Origin: JBIOJM01 sp044450785
GTDB taxonomy: Bacteria; Planctomycetota; Planctomycetia; Isosphaerales; Isosphaeraceae
Length of the DNA stretch: 29,642 nt
Assembly: GCA_044450785.1 (NCBI GenBank)
Contig: JBIOJM010000089.1
Coordinates: forward strand, 1-29,642
Direction of reading: 5' to 3'
Numbering within the stretch: the stretch's first letter is position 1; every line of letters starts with the position of its first letter. Below are positions 1 through 5,744 of the stretch, one piece after another. Made by a program: the position numbers and the translations under genes. The notes under the pieces are model-generated. The model made no database searches. It saw only the letters and a program-made list of their open reading frames with translations, and had not been told where the DNA came from.

Positions 1-60
1 GGGGGGGGGGGGGGGGGGGGCGCGCCGCGCCCCCGGGGGGGGGCGGCCCCCCGGCCCCCC
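1..60. other. G/C-only low-complexity contig edge
   Basis: The first 60 bases contain only G and C, starting with a run of 20 G. Nothing in it reads as coding and it is unlike the rest of the window. It is probably an assembly or sequencing artefact at a contig end, so features that run into it should be treated as truncated. Confidence 0.7.
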
Positions 61-291
61 CCACGACTCGCATGTCAAATCGACCCGAGTGTCCAAGTCG
101 CCAGCCAAGATCCCCGCCTCGCCGATCGGCGCCCCCACCGCGTAACCGAGCTGGCCGACGATGAGCGGATCTCCGCGAATCCAGGGCCACGCCGGCGCGC
201 CCGTCCAGCGATCGCCACGCCGGCGCCAAGACCACCAAGCTGAAACGCACGACCCGACCCAGGCAATCTCCAGACCACAGACATTCGGCCT
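61..291 (-). CDS. Partial unidentified protein running off the contig edge
   Basis: One minus-strand frame is open for 77 codons from a TAG at 292-294 down to base 61, where it enters the G/C run. It has no ATG, GTG or TTG start. Its translation reads like a real protein, including the stretch IVGQLGYAVGAPIGEAG followed by AGDLDTRVDLTCESW. Third codon positions in the last 38 codons are about four-fifths G or C by my count, as expected for a gene of this genome. I do not recognise the family. The part nearest 291 is rich in W and R and less convincing, so the true coding part may be only about 61-200. It could be a decayed gene, or the 3' or internal part of a gene cut by the contig end. Confidence 0.35.
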
Positions 292-305
292 CTAGCTACA
301 ACCGT

Positions 306-336
306 AAAAGTGGCTGATTGATCATCAGCCACTTTT
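306..336. terminator. Bidirectional rho-independent terminator-like hairpin
   Basis: A perfect 13-bp stem (AAAAGTGGCTGAT pairing with ATCAGCCACTTTT) closes a 5-base loop. The plus strand continues with a TTTT run and the minus strand is symmetrical, so it can work in both directions. No confident gene ends beside it, which suggests that the neighbouring DNA has been rearranged. Confidence 0.6.
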
Positions 337-817
337 CTCCAGCAAAGCCCTTATTCTTCAGACCCGGACTGAACCCCAAATTGTCTGACCCTTAAGCCGA
401 AGGCTGTCACCGTCGGCACCGAGCCCCGCGAGCTGCCCGAGCTGGTCGGGCCGGAACCCGAGACCGGCAGAGCCGCTCAGGCCCGACGGCGCGGTTGCCG
501 ACTCGGGCCCCGGGCGACGCGGCCAGCCGGCGCCGATCGCCGAGCCGGCACCGAGGACCCGGGCTGAACCCGACCCGGCGCCCTCGATCCGTTCACCGGG
601 TTCGGTGTATTCACCGTCGACGTCGGCGATCGCCCGACCGTAACGGAACCCGTTCAGGCCGGCCCGCGCGCTCGGTTTCACCCAACGCGCTTGATACAAT
701 AGCAGGGCGGGACGGTCTGGCAGGTGGCCACCTGCCAGCCAAGCGGATCCGGTGTTGCTGGTGTTCCTCCGATAACCGGCGCGCCGGGTTCGGCCCGCCC
801 AAGAAATCGGAGGCACC
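337..817. other. GC-rich stretch without a convincing gene
   Basis: Several long frames are open here on both strands, but they overlap each other. Their translations are rich in R, G and P, with no recognisable motif. One plus frame (about 391-550, PKAVTVGTEPRELPELVG, then a stop) looks faintly protein-like and could be a remnant. A TACAAT hexamer at 695-700 could be a -10 box for the gene at 818, but I see no good -35 box. A palindrome at 717-738 is listed separately. Confidence 0.4.
717..738. promoter_or_regulatory. 22-bp perfect palindrome upstream of the 334-aa protein gene
   Basis: All 22 bases (CTGGCAGGTGG and its exact complement) form a palindrome with no central spacer. It lies 79 bases before the start codon at 818 and just downstream of the possible TACAAT -10 box at 695-700. 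That is where a repressor or autoregulator would bind. The palindrome is seen in the sequence; operator function is inferred. Confidence 0.5.
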
Positions 818-1822
818 ATGTCGAGAAAACCGTCCCCCCACCATCTCCTTTTCATCGCGAAAGCCTCAGTGGAACTGGCCAAGGCGGCGAGCTCCCGAGC
901 TATCAAAGACTACTACGTGGGACACGACAGAAATCAAATGCTGCAATGGGCCTGGCGGCTTAGGCGGCTTTTCGACCCATTCTGGGGTCATGACCCTCAC
1001 TCGGAATGGTTCGAGTCTGTGCTTGCGCGCCGGAAGCCTCAGGAGTCAGAGTACGACCGATGGAAGCTCCCGAACTCTGCATTCGTCGGATGGTCGCCGA
1101 CAATCCGTCAACGCTTGTCAGATATTTATGATCGTTTTTACGACGTGTGGCGAACCTTTGAGAATCAGTGTGCTCTTCATCCCGACCATCCCTTAATCAC
1201 CACCTGGTTTCGGCCGGTCAACCCGACCGAAAGCCCCGGCACTAAGACCAGGCCCGCCGCGTCCGCGCAAGCCCCCTCAGATTCAAGAGGGGGCAGCCCA
1301 AGCAACACGTATTTCACACGAGATCATCGCCCTAACTGGGATATTTCGAGCGAAGACGCGATCAAATGCTTTAACGGGGCTATCGCTGATCAGATTTGTT
1401 CCGCCTTCGAAAAGCGTCGCACGCGGGACGACCTTTTCGAAGGGCTTTTGCTGGAAAGCGCGATATTAGAGCAGCTTATGCCACACCTGTATCCGCCCGC
1501 CGAATTGGACCCTGAGGATGAGGAGGCCAATCAGTCCCAGTTGAGTCTCGATGACAAAGCATGCGGCGTCTTTTCACGGCTCGCGTTGGAGGACAAGCCG
1601 CCCACCACTGCCGAAGTTGCACGAAGGATCCCATGCTCTCGCGGATCCCTGTACCGGTGCCAGCACTACATGGAATTGGTCGAGGCACACAAGAGACGGG
1701 CACTTGGCCGCAAGGGCGAGATGCCCAGAGGTTGGCGCAACCGTGAGACGGGGCAAGTAGAAGCTTCGATTGCACGCTCAAGACCCGGTCGCTATGAGAA
1801 CTTGAACGACGACGACGATTGA
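818..1822 (+). CDS. Unidentified 334-aa protein with C-terminal helix-turn-helix
   Basis: I do not recognise the family. The start ATG is supported by a GGAGG 4 bases upstream. Residues 1-120 are rich in W, R and H (LRRLFDPFWGHDPHSEWF). Residues 130-165 are a low-complexity linker, and near residues 260-282 lies a helix-turn-helix-like segment, TTAEVARRIPCSRGSLYRC. The C-terminus is basic and ends in an N-D-D-D-D tail. A perfect 8-bp inverted repeat (GCCCCCTC/GAGGGGGC, 1271-1294) sits inside the linker-coding part. The gene is less GC-rich than the core genes and leads a replication-type gene cluster, with the iteron-like repeats starting 17 bases after its stop. A role as replication initiator or master regulator of the island is an inference from position and the DNA-binding motif. 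It has none of the classical Rep signatures I know. Confidence 0.7.
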   Translation: MSRKPSPHHLLFIAKASVELAKAASSRAIKDYYVGHDRNQMLQWAWRLRRLFDPFWGHDPHSEWFESVLARRKPQESEYDRWKLPNSAFVGWSPTIRQRLSDIYDRFYDVWRTFENQCALHPDHPLITTWFRPVNPTESPGTKTRPAASAQAPSDSRGGSPSNTYFTRDHRPNWDISSEDAIKCFNGAIADQICSAFEKRRTRDDLFEGLLLESAILEQLMPHLYPPAELDPEDEEANQSQLSLDDKACGVFSRLALEDKPPTTAEVARRIPCSRGSLYRCQHYMELVEAHKRRALGRKGEMPRGWRNRETGQVEASIARSRPGRYENLNDDDD

Positions 1823-1839
1823 CTCCAAACGGTTCGAGA

Positions 1840-1954
1840 GTGTCGCGCGGGTGTCGCGCCCCGTGTCGCGCGACACTTTTCATTTTTCTTGGACGCATTT
1901 CACTGTCTTTTTAGCTGTTTCCAACGCGCGACACTCCCCGCTTCGGCGCGACAC
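1840..1954. repeat. Iteron-like cluster with AT-rich core; candidate replication origin
   Basis: The 9-mer GTGTCGCGC occurs at 1840-1848, 1851-1859 and 1863-1871. Its complement GCGCGACAC occurs at 1868-1876, 1926-1934 and 1946-1954. The third and fourth copies fuse into a 14-bp palindrome, GTGTCGCGCGACAC. Bases 1877-1924 between the two groups are strikingly T-rich for this genome. Just downstream is a small hairpin, GGTCCGC/GCGGACC (1975-1996), before the next ribosome binding site. Repeated binding sites on both sides of an AT-rich stretch, next to an HTH protein, an ATPase and a primase, are typical of a plasmid or phage origin. A multi-site operator controlling the downstream operon is the main alternative. 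Confidence 0.55.
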
Positions 1955-2012
1955 TCCCCCCTGATCCTACGAGTGGTCCGCAAATGGTCGCGGACCCCTC
2001 GGGAGTTCAGTC

Positions 2013-2210
2013 ATGCCGAAGCGTTACCGTTCCCACCTCCATCAAACGGAGGGGGAGAACCATCCAATCGCCTGGTTCTCCGCCTTGCTGCGCGGGGTAG
2101 ACCGCAACGACAAGACCCTGGTGGATGAGGCCCAAGACCAACTGGAGCAACTCGGCTATTTCGTCGTTCCGTTCCACCCGAGCGATCCGAGCAAGAAGGG
2201 GGTCGCCTAA
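2013..2210 (+). CDS. Small 65-aa island protein
   Basis: Unrecognised small soluble protein with no membrane segment. The start ATG has a GGGAG seven bases upstream. The central part, NDKTLVDEAQDQLEQLGYF, is predicted-helix-like, and the C-terminus is short and basic. It is the first gene of a tightly packed operon. Its TAA stop overlaps the ATG of the next gene (TAATG at 2208-2212), so the two are probably translationally coupled. Position and size fit an accessory or regulatory protein of a mobile element; nothing more specific can be supported. Confidence 0.6.
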   Translation: MPKRYRSHLHQTEGENHPIAWFSALLRGVDRNDKTLVDEAQDQLEQLGYFVVPFHPSDPSKKGVA

Positions 2211-2539
2211 TGTGCGCAAACGAACGGCCCCGGCTAAGGACCGAGGCCGCCCTGGACCACGTTGGGTTCCGCACAAGTTCTAATTCTACGACCCCGGCCC
2301 GGCCGGGATCATCCCCAATCGAGGCCGCCGTCGGCAACGGCGACAGCCCCATCGAGTCGCTGCTCGCGATGGGCGACCTGTGCCGGATCCTCAAAGTGTC
2401 CCGGTCGAAGTTGGAGCGCCTCCGCGCGGCGCGCAGGATCCCTCCCCCCGATGTGGATCTCCGCACGGTGAGTAAGCCCATCCCCCGCTGGCGTCCCGAG
2501 ACGATCCGCCGATGGATCGAGAGAGGGGGGACGCCGTGA
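2210..2539 (+). CDS. AlpA/excisionase-like HTH DNA-binding protein
   Basis: This 109-aa protein has a disordered N-terminal half. Its C-terminal half carries a MerR/AlpA-like winged helix-turn-helix: residues about 50-75 (LAMGDLCRILKVSRSKLERL) and then PRWRPETIRRWIERG, the tryptophan-arginine wing and final helix typical of this class. AlpA-type proteins act as regulators or excision factors in satellites and prophages such as P4. That fits its place in an island with an integrase at the far end. The start overlaps the previous stop (TAATG), with a purine-rich AAGAAGGGGG upstream. The stop overlaps the next gene's GTG start (GTGA). Excision and regulation are both possible roles; a pure transcription factor cannot be excluded. 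Confidence 0.7.
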   Translation: MCANERPRLRTEAALDHVGFRTSSNSTTPARPGSSPIEAAVGNGDSPIESLLAMGDLCRILKVSRSKLERLRAARRIPPPDVDLRTVSKPIPRWRPETIRRWIERGGTP

Positions 2540-4248
2540 CCAAGGACGATCCATCGCGCCGCGGTTCGAATGAGGCCACCGCCCCGGGTTTCGGCCCTAA
2601 GGTGGCTTGGATCTTCAGCCGCCTGCTTTGCGGCCACTCCCTCAACGGCGAGCTGATCGACTTGCCCGTGACGTACCGCCCATTGGCCAAGCGTCTGGAC
2701 GAAGCGTCGCCGGAAGGCCGTCAACCAATCTGGGACGATTACCTATCTTTTCAGAACGACCCGGACACCATCATCAGGGCCGTGGCCGACGCAAACCCCG
2801 AGGAACCGTTCCCCGAGGCCGACGCCAACGCGATCGACGATGGCTGGGGACCGATTCGCTTCAAGACACTGCCGCCGGCCGAACCTTTCCCGCTCGATGT
2901 CTTGCCCGGTACGGCCCGCGACCTGGCCGAAGCCGCCGCCGAATCGATCGCTTGCCCCATCGACTTCCCCGCGGTGGCGATCCTGGCCGCCGCCTCGGGG
3001 ATCATCGGCCAATCCGTTAGCTTGCTCATCAAGTCTGGTTACTTCGCGTCGGCATCGCTCTATGTCGCACTGGTCGGAAGCCCCTCAAGCGGTAAATCGC
3101 CCGCCCTGCGAGTCGCTCTGGCCCCTGTATGGCTCATCGCCCAAATGCTCTATGACCGATGGCGAACGGAGATGGACGCCTGGGAATCCCCCGAGCCTGA
3201 CACGAAGGGCGAGAAGCCCATCTTGGGACGGATCGCATCGACCGACCCCACTACTGAGGCCCTTGGACCGATCCTGGTAAAGAACCCGCGAGGACTGACC
3301 GTTGCCCCTGACGAAATGACCAAGTGGGTTTTGTCGATGGACCAGTACAAGGGAGGCAAGGGAGGGGACCGGCCGTTCTACTTATCCGCCTGGAATGGCG
3401 AGCCCGTCTATGTGGACCGTGCCAAGCACATGACGGAACCAATCGTCGTTCCTCATCCGTTCCTGACCGTCGTGGGAGGGATGACACCTGACATGCTTAC
3501 GGCACTCCCCGAGGGACGCGGACGGGACGACGGATTCATGGCCCGCCTGCTGTTCTCCTATCCTGACCGCCCGGCCCGTCATTACTCCGAGCAAGGAATC
3601 CCTGACGACGTGGCCGCCGAGTGGGAGCGTGTCGCCCTGGCGTTGTGGCATCGAGATATGCGCGTCGTGGACGGCAAGCCAACCCCCTGGGTGGCCAAGA
3701 TGACCCCCGACGCCGCCCGATCGTGGTTCGCATGGTGTCAGGCCCACTACGCCGAGCAAGAAGCCGATGACTTCCCGGATAGTCTCGAAGGCCCATGGGG
3801 AAAGCTGGAAGCCTACGCCGCACGACTGGCGTTGATTCTCCACCTGATGACGCTGGCGAGTGACCCGACCCGCCCGGCCGATGACTTGCCCGAGCTGCCC
3901 AAGCGAACCATCGAGGCCGCCTTCCGCATCGTGGACTATTTCAAGGCCCACGCCCTGCGTGTCTACGCCGCCATCGGGGGAAAGCGTGACGATGGCGGGG
4001 ACGATGTCAGGGCGATTGTTAGGTGGCTTCGTCGTCACAGTCTCAGCGACTTCTCGGAGCGAGATATCACGAGAGATCTTCGGCGATTCCGTGACGATCG
4101 CGGGGCCCTTTCGGATGCCGTCAATTGGATGGCGGTCCACAACGTCATCCGGCCCCGGCAGGAACCTGACGGGTCTCCAAAGCCCGGTCGAAAGCATTCG
4201 ACAATCTACGATGTGAACCCGAGCTTTAGGGAAGCGCCGCAAAATTGA
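2536..4248 (+). CDS. DUF3987 P-loop ATPase (replication helicase-like)
   Basis: DUF3987 proteins are found in plasmid, phage and island replication modules and are taken to be helicase-like ATPases. I chose the GTG at 2536 because a strong GAGAGGGGGG ribosome binding site lies just before it and the GTGA overlaps the upstream stop. An in-frame ATG at 2512 lies inside the upstream gene and is less likely. The protein is 570 aa from the GTG. It has a Walker A motif, GSPSSGKS, at about 181-188, a Walker B-like PDE near 258-260, the family's typical NPRGL and DGFMARLLFSYPD segments, and a C-terminal winged-helix-like region (SERDITRDLRRFRDD). The gene's last bases form part of a long inverted repeat with the start of the primase gene. 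Helicase activity is inferred from family and context. Confidence 0.88.
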   Translation: MTKDDPSRRGSNEATAPGFGPKVAWIFSRLLCGHSLNGELIDLPVTYRPLAKRLDEASPEGRQPIWDDYLSFQNDPDTIIRAVADANPEEPFPEADANAIDDGWGPIRFKTLPPAEPFPLDVLPGTARDLAEAAAESIACPIDFPAVAILAAASGIIGQSVSLLIKSGYFASASLYVALVGSPSSGKSPALRVALAPVWLIAQMLYDRWRTEMDAWESPEPDTKGEKPILGRIASTDPTTEALGPILVKNPRGLTVAPDEMTKWVLSMDQYKGGKGGDRPFYLSAWNGEPVYVDRAKHMTEPIVVPHPFLTVVGGMTPDMLTALPEGRGRDDGFMARLLFSYPDRPARHYSEQGIPDDVAAEWERVALALWHRDMRVVDGKPTPWVAKMTPDAARSWFAWCQAHYAEQEADDFPDSLEGPWGKLEAYAARLALILHLMTLASDPTRPADDLPELPKRTIEAAFRIVDYFKAHALRVYAAIGGKRDDGGDDVRAIVRWLRRHSLSDFSERDITRDLRRFRDDRGALSDAVNWMAVHNVIRPRQEPDGSPKPGRKHSTIYDVNPSFREAPQN

Positions 4249-4300
4249 CAAAACCGCCAAAACAACCGCGAATCGTCAATTCTGGCAATTTTGCGGCGCT
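4233..4300. repeat. 15-bp inverted repeat spanning the primase start
   Basis: AGCGCCGCAAAATTG (4233-4247) is exactly complementary to CAATTTTGCGGCGCT (4286-4300), with 38 bases between. The left arm holds the end of the ATPase gene and the TTG start of the primase gene. Inside it, TTGAC (4245-4249) can also pair with GTCAA (4275-4279). In mRNA the helix would hide the primase start until ribosomes finishing the upstream gene open it. In DNA it could be a protein-binding site. Confidence 0.6.
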
Positions 4301-5417
4301 CGCGGAAGCAGGGAAAACGCCCAGCATGGGGGCGCGAGCCAACATGGAAAGCCCTTGGGGAGCTATCCGGGGGACCATCGACTTGATCGAGCTGGTGACC
4401 CGATTGCTTGGCCCAGCCCCCGGCCGGCGCGGAGCGCGTGACCGCAGGTCCTGGTGGCAATGCCCTCTCGGAACCCACGACGACCGCAACCCCTCATTCG
4501 TCGTGGACCCCGGCAAGCCGTGGTGGCGATGTTTCGGTTGTGGCGAGTGGGGGGATGCTGCAACGCTCGTGATGAAGTTGGAGGGGGTGTCATTCCCCGT
4601 GGCCCTTCGTCGGCTGGCTGAGCATTCTGGCGCCGTCACAACATCGAGCCGAGCACGCGCATCCGCTCTGGGACTCGGGACCCCCGCAGCAAGGAGGTCC
4701 ACTAACGCCCTCGAGAGTCCGTCTGAACGATCGACTGGCTTGCACTTACAGGATGCGTTGAGGCTAGTCCGAGACGCAACTGACCGAATCTGGTTGCCCG
4801 AGGGAGAGAAGGCACGTGCGTACCTCAAGGCCCGTGGACTGACTCCTGACACCATCCGCTCCGCCCGCCTGGGATGGACGCCCCGAGCTGTGGGTGTGCA
4901 TTGGAAGCCCCCCGGCGTGCTCATCCCGTGGTTCGATGGCGACCAGTTGAAGCTGGTCAAGATCCGCCCAACTGATGAGTGGCGTGCTCGATTCCCGAAA
5001 GACAGGCCACCACCCAAATACATCGAGGCGTTCCGCGACCGCCCCTTGCTCTATCCGACCCCCTCGGTCGTTAGCATCGGCAAGCCGATGGTGATCGCGG
5101 AGGGGGAATTCGACGCCCTTTTGCTCGGTCAAGAGCTGCGGGAGCTGGCCGCCGTCGCGACACTTGGTTCGGCATCCGCCCGTCCCGAACCCGCCATCCT
5201 CGGAACGATGCTCAAGGCCCCGACGTGGCACGTTGCGACTGACGCCGACACCGCCGGGGACCAAGCCGCCTCGCGGTGGCGGGCTCGAGCCCGCCGCGCA
5301 AGGCCCCCCGCCCCTTACAAAGATTGGACCGAGGCCTGGCAGGCTGGCGTCAACCTACGCCGCTGGTGGATCGACCGCATCGCGGGAATCGAGTCCCCCG
5401 CTGTTGACACGGGGTGA
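4245..5417 (+). CDS. DnaG-type primase with CHC2 zinc finger and TOPRIM domain
   Basis: Makes RNA primers for DNA replication. The CHC2 zinc-binding domain has ligands C73, H78, C97 and C100 (spacing C-x4-H-x18-C-x2-C). The TOPRIM core has EGEFDAL, with the catalytic glutamate at about 286, and DADTAGD, with aspartates at about 333 and 335. There is no DnaB-interaction tail of chromosomal DnaG, so at 390 aa it is a short mobile-element primase. The TTG at 4245 gives a TTGA overlap with the upstream stop. ATGs at 4326 and 4344 would shorten the N-terminus without touching the zinc finger, so the start is uncertain. In phage P4, primase and helicase are fused; here the two functions seem to be split between neighbouring coupled genes. 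Confidence 0.85.
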   Translation: MTKPPKQPRIVNSGNFAALAEAGKTPSMGARANMESPWGAIRGTIDLIELVTRLLGPAPGRRGARDRRSWWQCPLGTHDDRNPSFVVDPGKPWWRCFGCGEWGDAATLVMKLEGVSFPVALRRLAEHSGAVTTSSRARASALGLGTPAARRSTNALESPSERSTGLHLQDALRLVRDATDRIWLPEGEKARAYLKARGLTPDTIRSARLGWTPRAVGVHWKPPGVLIPWFDGDQLKLVKIRPTDEWRARFPKDRPPPKYIEAFRDRPLLYPTPSVVSIGKPMVIAEGEFDALLLGQELRELAAVATLGSASARPEPAILGTMLKAPTWHVATDADTAGDQAASRWRARARRARPPAPYKDWTEAWQAGVNLRRWWIDRIAGIESPAVDTG

Positions 5418-5495
5418 GCTGGCCGCATGGCGCCGGGGACCGGGCACCGGGTACCAGCACCTGCCACAATCACCCGGCGATCCTGGTCGTGATAC

Positions 5496-5525
5496 TTGAC
5501 AAGGCGCTAACCACACCGATAGAAT
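5496..5525 (+). promoter_or_regulatory. Sigma70-type promoter giving an apparently leaderless transcript
   Basis: TTGACA (5496-5501), an 18-bp spacer and TAGAAT (5520-5525) give a perfect -35 and a five-of-six -10. The ATG of the repressor gene is at 5533, 8 bases after the -10 box. Transcription would therefore start on or next to the start codon, and no ribosome binding site is visible. This resembles leaderless repressor transcripts such as lambda cI from PRM. Confidence 0.7.
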
Positions 5526-5532
5526 CCCTGGC

Positions 5533-5742
5533 ATGGGCGAACCATTTTCCGATCGACTGAGGCGAGCCATTCGCGAGAGCGCGATCAGCCGGTACGTCAT
5601 ATCCGGGCGAACTGGGATCGCTCAATCAACGCTCTCAAAGTTCGTTCATGGCGAGCGAGGCTTGTCGCTCGGTTCGATCGACCGGCTGATGGACTGTCTG
5701 GGACTGGAGATCCAACCCCGCCGCAAGAGAAAGGACACTTGA
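5533..5742 (+). CDS. Small Cro/C1-type HTH repressor
   Basis: A 69-aa single-domain helix-turn-helix protein of the XRE (Cro/C1) class. The recognisable core is GIAQSTLSKFVHGERGLSL followed by the closing helix SIDRLMDCLGLEI; the C-terminus is a basic RRKRK tail. Such proteins usually repress their own promoter and the lysogeny or replication genes of mobile elements. It has its own strong promoter, seemingly without a leader. Its stop is TGA at 5740-5742, immediately before the integrase start, so the two genes are probably cotranscribed. Inference: it helps set whether the island stays integrated. Confidence 0.8.
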   Translation: MGEPFSDRLRRAIRESAISRYVISGRTGIAQSTLSKFVHGERGLSLGSIDRLMDCLGLEIQPRRKRKDT

Positions 5743-5744
5743 CG

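Noticed and set aside
358..906. 182-codon minus-strand open frame
   Set aside because: It overlaps the supported start of the gene at 818, is rich in G, R and A, has no recognisable motif, and competes with other open frames, as expected by chance in GC-rich DNA.
1271..1294. Hairpin GCCCCCTC/GAGGGGGC as a terminator
   Set aside because: It lies inside a well-supported coding region and is not followed by a T-run.
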